This document shows, piece after piece, positions 11,406 to 22,565 of a stretch of 64,000 nucleotides of DNA. The stretch comes from Coix lacryma-jobi var. lacryma-jobi (lineage: Eukaryota > Streptophyta > Magnoliopsida > Poales > Poaceae). The notes beneath the pieces are model-generated. The model ran no database searches. It worked only from the letters and a program-made list of their open reading frames with translations, and had not been told where the DNA came from. Numbering within the stretch: the first letter of the stretch is position 1; every line of letters begins with the position of its first letter. A program made the position numbers and the translations under genes. The stretch is from contig CM019823.1 in the NCBI GenBank assembly GCA_009763385.1, positions 168,918,302 to 168,982,301 of the forward strand, written 5' to 3'.

Positions 11406-12000
11406 GCAGGGAGGGCGATTTTGATCGCCTCCTCCCCAAATCTCTCCAAATTCGATCCAACTCAAAATCCCAAGTTCCCAAACTTGGGGAAGATGATCAC
11501 GAGGTAGTTAGGAGACTATCCCCAAGAAATCATCCGCTCAAATCGATTCAAACACCGGGAAATCGAAAGGGGAGAAGGATGAACCGAAAAGCGCCATGAA
11601 AACGAAATCAACCCGATCTACTTGTTCGTAAGAAGATAGATAAATTCCTTCAGTGGAAATGATCTCCTTTCAAATACGAACAAGATGATTCAAACGGATT
11701 TCGCAAAGACGCACGAGAGAGAGAGATCGAGTGACGGGAAAATCGCGGAGAAACGAAGAACGCGAAGAACACGAATCAAAACGTGAATCAACACATCGAT
11801 CTACAACCGTGTGGCTACCACACGCTACAACAGTGAGGTTACGGCCTCACTTCCTCAAAATCTCCAGTACACAAAGGTTTGGTTCTCTGCGGATCTCAGC
11901 TAGCTACAGTAGGGGATTGGGAGAGCAGGAAACCCTAGAAGTCAAGAGCAAATGACAGGATGACTAACTGAGATAAATGGGAAGGTGGGTGTCTCCCCCT

Positions 12001-12008
12001 ATTTATCC
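12001..12008 (-). promoter_or_regulatory. TATA-like box of Sirevirus LTR
   Basis: The minus strand reads GGATAAATAGGGGGAG, a TATA-like core about 800 bases into the LTR and between the hairpin array and the palindrome cluster. The other LTR has the same sequence at 21595-21602. Confidence 0.5.
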
Positions 12009-12193
12009 TAATTCTAACCTATTCCTAATTCCCACTCTACCCCTAACTACTTACAGAGCGAACCAGCTAAACCCTAAGGTTATTCTGGACCAACTCGGTG
12101 GTAGGTGTATCCGACGGCCACGCCCGCACAACTCGTAGCGTTGCCTTGATGCAACCTCCCGATTGCTGCCATGTGCCGCCCTCGCTCTGCACC

Positions 12194-12416
12194 CCCGGTT
12201 TTGTGGCCCAAACCGGGAAACCAGCTTTTCCAGCCAACCCCCGATTTTGAGGCCCAAACCGGGAAACCAGCCCACCAGCTTTTGAGTTTTGAGGCCAAAC
12301 TCAGCAAACCCTCAGCGCCCAGGTTTTGAGGCCCAAACTTGGAAACCGTCCTCAGCCTGAGTTTTGTGGCCAAACTCGGAAACCATCCGCACCCAGGTTT
12401 TGAGGCCCAAACCTGG
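12194..12416 (-). repeat. Array of six tandem hairpins in Sirevirus U3
   Basis: Six imperfect repeats at 12194, 12240, 12283, 12319, 12357 and 12393 share a loop (TGAGGCCC or TGTGGCC). Their stems differ but stay self-complementary: CCCGGTTT/AAACCGGG (twice), TGAGTTT/AAACTCA, CCAGGTTT/AAACCTGG-type (twice) and CYGAGTTT/AAACTCGG. Mismatches in this LTR are mostly perfect pairs in the other one (21776-21997). Confidence 0.8.
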
Positions 12417-12805
12417 AAACTGTCCACCCGATGGTTTTTCCCTGGCTCTACCACCAAACCGACGTCGTAGATGGGATGCACCTCCTGTGCACCCCGTCCA
12501 CCGACACGTGTCCCCAAGTCCACGACTCAGGCAACACATGACCGCAAGTCTTCACTTGTAGCTGCCACAGGCTGCCAACCAACACAGCTGATCCTCGGGC
12601 CTCTGGTCCCTCAGTCCAAGCCTCACGTCCGCCCTTCGCCACTCCCGGTCCATCGGCACGGCACGTCTCTACTTGACCTTCACCTCGCCTTTGATCACTG
12701 TATCCGTGCTCGACACCTGCACAACACAAGCCAAAGAACATGCGCATCATCCCAGTTGACAATCACTCATCACTCAGAGACTCGGCATACACCCATGTAT
12801 CCGCA

Positions 12806-13444
12806 ATCTCCCCCTTGATGAGTGCATTGTGAACTACCAACACAGATCATAATAGAAAGAGAAGAAGGAAGAAGGAGAAGAGGAGAACTCGACCAAATGA
12901 CCCAAAAGCATAGCAAAGCCGAAGAAGGTCAAGTGGAAAGAGCGAAAGAACTTGGTCCCCAAAGACATGGGCAACGGCTCGACACAACCAAGCAAAGCAA
13001 AGCTAGCCCTCAAGAAGAGGTAGAATAGACTCAACACCGCTAGCAAAAACCAATCAAAAATATCGAAGCAAAATGCTAGTCCCTCAAGATAGAGGCACAG
13101 AGGCTCAACACAACTAGCAAAGAAAGCTCGATACCGACTGTTACCAAAAAGAGTTCGACATCAATTGAAAATCTGAAAAGCAAATGCTAGTTCCTCAAGA
13201 AAGAGGCTAAGGCTCAACGCAACTAGCAAACCGCTCCAAACCAATTGAAAATGTCAAAGACTCAACCGGAAACAAACTCCCCCTCGAATAGTGCAAACAA
13301 CCAGGAAGACTCCCCCTTAGCTGAACCGGAGGGTAATGATTTGCAATTTCTCCCCCTTAGTTGAAAATGCACTTATCAAGAAATAAGACTCCCCCTCAGA
13401 AAATGCACCAACAAAAAGTGCCAACACGCAGATTTCTCCCCTTT
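12806..13444 (-). other. Polypurine tract and upstream PPT-like copies of Sirevirus C
   Basis: The minus strand reads CAAGGGGGAGAT directly before the 3' LTR. PPT-like copies with GGGGGAG cores follow at about 13278, 13310, 13350 and 13389, plus a weaker GGGGAGAA near 13435. Multiple polypurine tracts upstream of the 3' LTR are a known Sirevirus trait. Confidence 0.75.
13000..13240 (-). repeat. Three imperfect ~100-bp repeats in the Sirevirus 3' region
   Basis: A unit around gctagt-ccctcaagaaagaggc...ctcaac-caactagcaaa occurs near 13000, 13072 and 13186, about 75-115 bases apart. The rest of 12806-14465 is A-rich non-coding sequence in which I see no gene. Confidence 0.6.
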
Positions 13445-14465
13445 CAAAATGCAAATGAGGCAAAATGCAAGTTAGGAGCTTCAGGAGTATAGTCAAGAGA
13501 GTGCAAGGATGCTCTATAGAGTTCAAATCCGATGACTTAGAAAAATGCACAGAATGCTAGCAAAGGCTCAAGCTGATCACTAAGAATGAAATATGAACAT
13601 GTGAGCAGTTTTAAGCCGAAAAAGGTATTCACCATCAAAATAGCACAAGACATGTATGGACAGGAAGTCAAATGTGCTAAGCATGTATACCAAGTGAACT
13701 ACCCCTAGCACAGTTCAATCATCATGCTGATACCAATTTAGGCATTTACTTGTGACTTCAAATTTTAATCGGAGTTGCAGCGGTGAAATTACACAAGTTC
13801 AGAAAACAGCATGTGACTGCGAGAGGTTGAATGCTTGTTATTGCCTAACTTTTCAACTGTGCGAAGCCTATGCATAAGCAATCAGAAGCTTAAAGCAACA
13901 GTTTCGGTCATACACTACACAGTTCAAGTTTAACTCAAAGTGCAATGAGAAACAGTCTCGAACTGTGAGGTGTTAACAAGCAAACCCATCTCGATCTTCC
14001 CAATTCACTTAACTTGGTTCAGATTTTAAACAGTATAGACATACCAAGCAAGTGAATGACTCAACACTAGAGACATAGCAACCTAGCATATATGAAAAGC
14101 AGGAATGACCTCAACACATCCTACACATGCTAGTTGCATATCTCAATGGTGAATATGTCAAGTTTTAAGTTCGTTATCAAATTTACCATTCAAAAATAGC
14201 TCAGCTCATAGTATGTACTAGTGATCAGAAAGAGCATAAGCTACAGCATCAACATAAAGCATCAGAGCAAAAAACTACAGAGCATAGTTACATTCTTCAG
14301 ATTATACATATGAAGCTCAGAATGTAAAAGCGTATGCTAAAATGCAAAAGATGCCCGAAAGAAATCAAAAAGAAGCAAAAACAACTAAAACAAAAGTCAG
14401 TGTATCATACAAAATCCAAAGTGTTTCCCCCACCTAAAAGGGGAAAACCACACCAAGCTCACCTC

Positions 14466-17400
14466 TCAACCGATTAAAGGTTGATTGGTCAAAGGCTTGG
14501 TAAAAAATATCAGCAAGCTGATGATGAGTATCGACATGGCGAAGGTCGATATCACCTTCTCATAGTGGTCTCGCAGAAAATGAAAGCGCACATCAATGTG
14601 TTTGATCTTGAGTGAGCACGGGGTTCTTAGCAACGCTAATCGCACTCGTGCTGTCACAAGCAATGGAACACGAGAAAAAACTCAGACCAAAATCACGCAA
14701 AGTGGCCATCATCCCAGAGTAACTAGGAACAGCAGCTAGCCGCAGCAACATACTCAGCCTCCGTGGTAGACTGGGCGATGCTAGACTGCTTGCGAGAGGA
14801 CCACGAAACAAGAGAAGAACCAATAAACTAGCAAGTCCCAGAAGGGACTTGCGATCAATACGGCAACCAGCAAATCGGCATCGGAATAACCGCAAAGGAA
14901 AAGGGTGGAGGAAGCAGAATACCAAATCCGAATTCTGGGAGAAGGATAAGTACCTCATAATGCGCTTGACCGCCTGATGGTGAGAAGTGCGCGGCGACGC
15001 CTGAAAGCGCGCGCAGAGGCACACCGCGAAACTGGATGTCCGGGCGGTCGCCGTCAGGTACAAGCAGAAGCCGATCATACTCCGGTACTCCTTCTGGTCC
15101 ACCGCTTCTCCCTCCTTGTCCGCATCCAGGGCCGTCGTGGTCGCCATGGGTGTTGGAAGAGGGCTTGGCCTCACCCATGTCGAACTTCTTCAGGATATCT
15201 CTGGTGTACTTGCCCTGGTGCACAAACGTTCCTTCCCGGGTTTGCTTGATTGCAACCCGAGGAAAAACGTCAACTCGCCCATCATGCTCATCTCGAACTC
15301 CCTGCTCATAATGTCTGCAAACTTGGCAACCAAAGCGTGAAGAGAACACGAAAATGATATCATCCACGTAATTTGGACCAAGAGAGTATCACTACCTTGC
15401 TTGAGGAGAAAGAGCGTTTTATTTACACATCCCATTTTAAAACCCTTAGCAAGCAAAAAGGTTTTCAACCTATCATACCAGGCTCTGGGGCTTGTTTCAA
15501 ACCATACAAAGCTTTGTGAAGTTTAAAGACATGGTTTGGAAACTTGGGATTTTCGAAACCGGGGGGTTTTAACATACACTCCTCTTCTACGTAGCCGTTT
15601 AAGAAGGCACTCTTGACATCTATTTGAAAAAGTTTGAAACCTTTGATGCAGCAAAAGCCAAGAGTATCCTAATAGCCTCCAAACGTGCTACAGGAGCAAA
15701 TGTCTCCTCATAGTCTATCCCCTCCTTCTGACTATATCCCTGGGCTATGAGTCTGGCCTTGTTTCTCACAACATGACCATCTTCTCCCTGTTTGTTTTTG
15801 AAAACCCATTTTGTCCCAATTGGATGACACTCAGAATGTGGAGACACTAGAACCCAAACCCGATTTCTCTCAAGTTTTCAAGCTCCTCATGCATGGCATG
15901 ACCCAATCAGGATCCGTCAAAGCGTGTCCAACATCCCGGGGTTCAAAATCAGCAAAAAATGCAGAATGAGCAAAGTGAGAGATTTGCCTTGACCGGGTGG
16001 TGACACGTTCGTCGATGCTGTCGATCATCTGCTTTGAGGCGGGTGCTGGTGCCTCCCCGGGTACAAAGGGTACAGCTCGGGGTGGCGGATTCCACGACCC
16101 CCAGGAAGATGATTGTGTCGGGGCCATGAGTCGTCGTAGAGAGGCCGCTCCTTGCGGCAACAGGTGGAGGAGGTGTTGGGTCATCTATTCCTTCAGCACC
16201 TTCTTCATCATCGAAAAGAGGTTCGCCAATCTCATGATCACCTGCACGCTCAAAACGAGAAGAAGGACAAACCATAGTCTCGTCGAAGGTGACATCGGAT
16301 GTCTCCATGACTCGGTTAGTGTCAAGGTTAAGTACACGATAAGCTCGAGTGTGAGTGCCATAACCCAAAAAACACACCGTCAGAGGAACGAGACTCAAAC
16401 TTGTCCAAGTTGCCCTTTTTGAGTATAAAACAATGGCAACCAAAAACTCAAAAATAACTCACCTTGGGTAGTTTTCCAAAACGCAACTCATAAGAGGTCT
16501 TTTTCAAGAAAGCTCGAAGAAAAATGCGATTGGAAATATAACTGCAGTGCTCATAGCTTCGGCCCAATATCGCCTAGGAGTCCTATGCTCATCGAGCATC
16601 GTCTTGGCCATCTCTACAAGGGTCCGATTCTTCCTCTCTACAACACCATTCTGAGGGGGTGTGTAGGGGGAAAAAACTGATGCTCTAACCCAAAAGAGTC
16701 ACAAACTCTTCTCAAAATCCGACTTCTTGAATTCGGAACCATTATCACTCCAAATTGCTCGCATAGAGTTCAAAGGGAACTCATTCTGAAGACGCAAAAT
16801 CAGATTGCGAGCAAAGGAGAAAGTCTTGGTTTTCTCAGCTAAAGAAAACCCACGAATATCTCAAAAAGTCATCAACAACAACAAGTACATACCACTTCCC
16901 CCCAACCGAGGTCACCCGAGCCGGACCAACAAGGTCCATGTGCAAAAGCTCTCCAGGGCGCTTGGTCATGACCTGAGTCACTGGATGGTGGGGAGCGGTA
17001 ACCATCTTTCCGTGTCTACAAGAGTGGCAAACAAGATCCTTCTCCATAGATAACTTGGGCAATCCTCAGATTAGGCCAAGTGAACTAAGCCTTGCAAGCA
17101 AGTCAAAGCTCAAATGTCCAAGTCTCCTATGCCACTTCCAAAGATCAGAAGAGGAAGGTCCATCCACAAGACAACGAGAAGTACAAAAGACTCCGAGAAA
17201 TTCGCATGAAAGACTTTTCCAAAGGGCGAAATCAACACACAAGATTGCCCTGAGGATCCAAAATACGACTGAGATTCGGTTTAAAACGAATTTCATAGTC
17301 GTCGTCAAAGAGTTGCGAAACAGAAAGAAGGTTAAAATGCAAGTTAGAAACAAGAGCAACATCGCGCAACACAAAGTGCTCATTAACTCGCACAGACCCA

Positions 17401-17524
17401 CGAGACAGCACCTTACCTTTGCTGTTGTCGCCGAAGGTGATATACTCCTTTCCGACGACGGACTAAGACTGGAGAACCACTTGGCGTTTCCGGTCATGTG
17501 CCTCGAACACCCGGAATCCACCAA
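14466..17524 (-). pseudogene. pol: Sirevirus pol: protease, integrase, RT, RNase H (frameshifted)
   Basis: Minus strand, copia order. Protease MVDSGCSRHMTG starts at 17524. The GAG-pre-integrase region LWKWHRRLGHLSF is near 17130. The integrase HHCC end (CHSCRHGK) is near 17020, its core starts LHMDLVGPA, and SDNGSEF is near 16740. RT starts WVFKNKQGEDG with ARLIAQGYSQKEGIDY near 15770, and the catalytic YVDDIIF codons are at 15372-15349. RNase H has CDSTSAISVAKNP near 14660 and the copia ending RTKHIDVR...DIFTKPL at about 14590-14485. The frame changes repeatedly (at least near 17050, 16800, 16450, 15850, 15370 and 15170), so no functional polyprotein is made. Confidence 0.88.
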
Positions 17525-17650
17525 CCAAATGTCTTCGTTTTCTCCAATCGTTTACCTACATCAAAAAAGACATAGGGTGAGCATACGGTCCAACACTGGG
17601 GTTAGTGAAGTAGGAAGAATACCAGTGTTGGGCGGCTGCTCAAAGAACGG

Positions 17651-20246
17651 TTAGCAGAAAAACCATCCTAGCACGCCTACGGGAGGAGCGATCACCACGT
17701 TGAGGAAAACGTGGTCCGCTAAGGAAGGAGCGTCCATCGCGATACTCAAAACGCGGTGGTGGGGGAAACGCTCAACTACAAAGCCACCGCCACGGGGTCC
17801 ATAGCCTACAACTGCAGGCTCCCGCCGGGCGCGCTCTCTACGAGGCCTACGCCTAGGGACTTGAGGCTCAATACCTCTAGGCCTAGCATCTCTCCTTGGA
17901 GCTCTCTGCTGCCTAGGCCTGGGAACTTGAGGTTCTGGACCTCTGGGCCTAGTAGCACGTCTTGGTGCTCTCCTCTGAACATTCGGCGCATGTACATCAT
18001 GGAAAGGATGGTACATGTCCAGGTTGTTCATCTCCCTAGCACGGCGCGCCTCTCTCTTGCGCCTAAAGCAGAACTCGCTCAAGTGTCCATCTCACCCACA
18101 GTGCTCACAGTGGTACCTCACCGCTCTCAAAGGGGGTTGTTGGTACTCACGGTTGTGGGTGTGGATCACCTTGCCCTTCTATGGCAACTCCTCCTGGATA
18201 GGTGGCATAGCATCAAGCTTGTTTTTAAGGTGGTTGGGTTTGGGATGCCACACTTGGTTCTTGGGTGGAGCTCTCGGAGGTTCTTCAAAGACTCCGTCCT
18301 TGGTGTTAGGCTTGAGTGGCTCTTTGGGTGGAAGCTTGGCTAGTTTGGGAGTAGTGGTGGAGTTGGGTTTCTCACTCGGGTTCAAACCACTCGACTCTCC
18401 AATCTTCCCAAAAGCAGAAAGATCAACACCCTGAGCAAAACCTACACTAGGACCTCCAGCAGCTCGCTTGAATTGGGAAATCATCATCCCAAGCTGTGGC
18501 TCACCACAAGACACCCATGACAAGATGGTCCGAAGGTATGTGTTTTCCTCCTCGGTTTGCATCTTGTCATGCTTCACATTCGCAATCTCCATCTCCAAAC
18601 CCTCGCACAAAGCGCACCTAGTCACACAACTGCTACCCGAGCTGGCCTCCTCAAGAGACACAATCTTGGCATTCTTCTCTGCCAACTCGGATTGCAAGAC
18701 AGGACAAGTCTTGCACGCACCCAACAGCATGGGTCTAGCCCGGAGCTCATCCACGTCTCCTACCAACGCAACATACTTGCTTCTCAAAGTGAGAAGATCA
18801 GTCATGTGCGTGGTGCACGCCTCGCACTCCTCCTCATCTGTGACAACTACGGTGGACTTGACAGAATCAAGTTCTTTCACCGTATCCTCCCATTTCTGCC
18901 TAAACTCCTTGCGCTCTCTAGCGGCTCGCCTAAGCAACTTATCTTGACTAAGGAGCGCGACAGTAAGTTTTTTGACCTCAGCGGAAAGCTCATCGTGGGA
19001 CAGAGATACCTGGGAGGTGTCGTCGTCGTCGTCGTCGTTCCGAGGGGAGTTCACCAGCTCGCCGTCGACCTCCTTGCCGAGGGCCATGGTGCAGAGGCCG
19101 TCGTCGTCGGCGAAGAAGCAGAGACCGTTCAGCTTGTCCTCGATCCTCTTCTTCTTCTCAGACTCATCATCGCTTGAGCAAGCGGAGTCGTCATAAGTCG
19201 TCGACGTCGCTGAGCGTGGCGAAGAACGCACGCTGCTCAGCCTGGGCCTTCTCCAAGTACTTCTTCTTGATGTACTCCTTGTCGAAGCCGCCCCTCCGCT
19301 TGTGCCCGCGCGGGGACGTACTTCTCCTTGCGCTTGCCGGAGTCATACTTGTGCCCATGATCGCCCTTCCCAGATGAGTTCTTCTTCTTGGGACAGTTGG
19401 CGATGAAGTGATCGGGGTCGCCGCACTCATAGCATCCTGAGCATCCTCCTCCGCGGCGACGGTTCATGCAGTTGTTGTGAAACCACGAGAACCGGTTGGC
19501 GAGCATTGCCAACTCGTCATCCCCCAAAGACTCCAGCTGGTCCTCTGTGACAGAAAAGAGAGACGAAAGAGCAAAACCTCCAGAGGGGTTAGAAGAGCCC
19601 GAAACCAAAGCCATAGTCGGGCCAGAAGGATTCTCATAAGAAGCCCTTGCCATGGCATCAATCTCACTGGACTTGAGCTCACTGAAGAGCTCGTCGCACG
19701 TGAGGGTCTCATAGTTAGGTGATTCGATGATCGCCTGAACTTTGGAATCCCACACCGACCGATCAAGGGTATGCAAAAGCTTCAGAGCCCTCTCATGATC
19801 ATCGAAAGGCAACTGCTCCTTGTTAGCCCTCATCCTGTTGACAATCACCTGAAAGCGAGCAAATAAACTTTCTATGCTCTCGCCAGGCATATGTCAAAAG
19901 TTCTCATACTCTCGCTTGAACGACTCGTAGAGTCGGGTTTGACTTGAGATGTTCCCTCATGGAAACGCATGAGGTGGCCCAAATCTCCCGAGCCGTAGCG
20001 AGGTGAGAAACACGATCAAACTCACTCATGCTCAGGCATGAGAAAAGAGCATTACGGGCTCGGCTATTTGCATCGTGCTCATCAATCTGAAGCTGAGTGA
20101 CACGAGCAGCCAAGACCACGTAATCGGCAGAGTTGCAAATATCCCAAATGGAAGCACCCAAACTCTGCAGATAGGCCGATGCGTATCTTCCAATACGCAT
20201 AGTTCGTCCCATCGAAAAACGGCGGTTTGCCCACGCCGCGATCCAT
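17651..20246 (-). pseudogene. gag: Sirevirus gag with coiled-coil C-terminal extension (broken)
   Basis: Starts at ATG 20246 (MDRGVGKPPFFDGTNYAYW), the usual copia gag opening. The frame shifts near 20190 and resumes with SAYLQSLGASIWD. A CCHC knuckle (CYECGDPDHFIANC) lies at 19439-19392. Next is a long acidic and coiled-coil-like extension (19231-18179), then a second knuckle (CEHCG-x-DGHLSEFC) near 18100 that contains a TGA, then an Arg/Pro-rich tail. The long extension after the nucleocapsid distinguishes Sireviruses from other copia elements. It is inactive as it stands. Confidence 0.85.
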
Positions 20247-20290
20247 GTCACTTCTGTGGATCTGGAACCGGCTAAGGTGGAAGATTCTTA

Positions 20291-20306
20291 ACCCGCTCCG
20301 ATACCA
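20291..20306 (-). other. Primer-binding site of Sirevirus C
   Basis: The minus strand reads TGGTATCGGAGCGGGT two bases after the 5' LTR. It resembles the initiator-methionine tRNA 3' end complement (TGGTATCAGAGC), the usual copia primer. Confidence 0.85.
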
Positions 20307-20308
20307 AT

Positions 20309-22378
20309 TGAAGGACCAAGAAAGCACTAGCAAGGCGACCAGAGGGGGGTGAATGGGAGCTCAAAAATTTCTCTCGAAACTTTGGCCAAATGTCCAAAAT
20401 CAACCCCGAGAAACGGGACCGAAACCGTGATGCTCACGACCCTTGGAAAAGGTTGGATGATCCCTAGGATCACAGCGGAGCACCACAAAGAGATAGCACA
20501 CCAAACTCCAAAAGCTCGGCTCGAACACGACCCCAAAAACCAAGTCCCTAACGTAGATAGACGACTACGTCCAGAAGTCCCCAAATACCGATGCTAACAA
20601 GTAGCAAAGATACCTAGAGAGGTTCCTTGGTCAACTACAAGGCCAAACGAGAAGTCCGGAAACCAAGCGAACAAGCCGGGAGAGCAACGCACCAAGCCGG
20701 AAGCTTCAGGCAATTCCCGGACTGTCCGGCCCTGGGGTCCGGACTGGGACCGTCACGCGGTACCGCGGTCACGTCGGACTGTCCCGGTTCACTGGAGACT
20801 GTCCGCTGGCAGAAAACCAAAAACAGCAGTGTTGCTGCAAAGTCCCTGGACGTTCCCGGACTGCCCGCGGATTTCAACCACGGACTGTCCCTGGTCAAGA
20901 ATCGCTAAGGCAGCCGAGGGAAGCAACCACTGGTCTGGCTCACCCCCGATGCCCGGACTGTCCGCGGTCCTAGGCGCGGACTGTCCGCGACCTTGCAGGG
21001 AGGGCGATTTTGATCGCCTCCTCCCCAAATCTCTCCAAATTCGATCCAACTCAAAATCCCAAGTTCCCAAACTTGGGGAAGATGATCACGGGTAGTAGAG
21101 GAGACTGTCCCAAGAAATCATCCGCTCAAATCGATTCAAACACCGGGAAATCAAAAGGGAGAAGGATAACCGAAAAGCGCCACGAAAACGAAATCACCCG
21201 ATCTACTTGTTCGTAAGGAGATAGATAATTTCCTTCGGTGGAAATGATCTCTTTCAAATACGAACAAGATGATTCAAACGGATTTCGCAAAGACGCACGG
21301 GAGAGAGAGATCAAGTGACGGGAAAATTGCGGAGAAATGAAGAACGCAAAGAACACGAATCAAAACGCGAATCAACACATCGATCTGCAACCGTGTGGCT
21401 ACCACACGCTACAACAGTGAGGTTACAGCCTCACTTCCTCAAAATCTCCAGTACACAGAGGTATGGTTCTCTGCGGATCTCAGCTAGCTACAGTAGGGGA
21501 TTGGGAGGGCAGGAAACCCTAGAAGTCAAGAGCAAATGACAGGATGACTAACTGAGATAAATGGGAAGGTCGGTGTCTCCCCCTATTTATCCTAATTCTA
21601 ACCTATTCCTAATTCCCACTCTACCCCTAACTACTTACAGAGCGAACCAGCTAAACCCTAAGGTTATTCTGGACCAACTCGGTGGTAGGTGTATCCGACG
21701 GCCACGCCCGCACAAGTCGTAGCGTTGCCTCGACGCAACCTCCGATTGCCGCCATGTGCTGCCCTCGCTCTGCACCCCGGTTTTGTGGCCCAACCGGGAA
21801 ACCAGCCTTTTCCAGCAAACCCCCGGTTTTGAGGCCCAAACCGGGAAACTAGCCCACCAGCTTCTGAGTTTTGAGGCGAAACTCAGCAAACCCTCAGCGC
21901 CCAGGTTTGAGGCCCAAACCTGGAAACCGTCCTCAGCCCGAGTTTTGTGGCCAAACTCGGAAACCATCCGCACCCAGGTTTTGAGGCCCAAACCTGGGAA
22001 ACCGTCCACCCGATGGTTTTTCCCTGGCTCTACCACCAAACCAACGTCGTAGATGGGATGCACCTCCCGTGCACCCCGTCCACCGACACGTGTCCCCAAG
22101 TCCACGACTCAGGCCACATGACCGCAAGTCTTCACTTGTAGCTGCCATAGGCTGCCAGCCACCACAGCTGATCCTCGGGCCTCTAGTCCCTCAGTCCAAG
22201 CCTCACGTCCACCCTTCGCCACTCCCGGTCCATCGGCACGGCACGTCTCTACTTGACCTTCACCTCGCCTTTGATCACTGTATCCGTGCTCGACACCAGC
22301 ACAACACAAGCCAAAGAACATGCGCATCATCCCAGTTGACAATCACTCATCACTTAGAGAGAATCGGCATGTACCGCA
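20309..22378 (-). repeat. 5' LTR of Sirevirus C (2070 bp)
   Basis: Partner of 10727-12805. It contains the palindrome cluster (20718-20995), the TATA-like box (21595-21602) and the hairpin array (21776-21997). TG...CA ends on both strands. Confidence 0.92.
21776..21997 (-). repeat. Hairpin array, second LTR copy
   Basis: Same six units as at 12194-12416. Stems that carry mismatches or G-T pairs in the other LTR (for example CCCGATTT, AAACTTGG and CTGAGTTT there) are perfectly paired here, while the last stem and the loops are retained. Confidence 0.75.
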
Positions 22379-22565
22379 ATTATCGCAAATTAGACAGCAA
22401 ACGACAAAATTCATAAAAGGTGCCAGATCGAAGTCTGGACAGTTTGTCCAAGCCATACATAACATGATACAACTTAAACATAAACCAACACATGTCTGGG
22501 TGTTACATCCTTAGCAAGCATGCTTAAGCTATACAAAAGAAAATGACTCCTAGCGAAACTAACGC

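Larger units (their letters stand above)
10727..12805 (-). repeat. 3' LTR of Sirevirus C (2079 bp)
   Basis: Pairs with 20309-22378, with a few percent differences and small indels. It contains, in sense order, a six-hairpin array (12416-12194), a TATA-like box (12008-12001) and a palindrome cluster (11405-11138). Confidence 0.92.
10727..22378 (-). mobile_element. Element C: Ty1/copia Sirevirus nested in element A
   Basis: LTRs at 10727-12805 and 20309-22378 have plus-strand ends TGAAGGACC...CCGCA. ATTA is shared at both flanks; the fifth duplicated base is ambiguous by one position. In sense order: 5' LTR, primer-binding site TGGTATCGGAGCGGG, gag with CCHC and a long coiled-coil C-terminal extension, protease, integrase, RT and RNase H (copia order), a 1.66 kb non-coding tail with several polypurine tracts, then the 3' LTR. 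The gag extension, multiple polypurine tracts and CGGACTGTCCG palindromes in the LTR are recognised Sirevirus hallmarks. Coding regions are heavily frameshifted. Confidence 0.92.

Noticed and set aside
11048..11599. Plus-strand frame of 183 codons with repeated DCP/GLS motifs
   Set aside because: Produced by translation of the CGGACTGTCCG palindromes in the Sirevirus LTR; not maintained in the second LTR.
12194..12416. CRISPR-like regular repeats
   Set aside because: Spacing is irregular, the units are hairpins within an LTR, both LTRs carry them, and the genome is a plant's.
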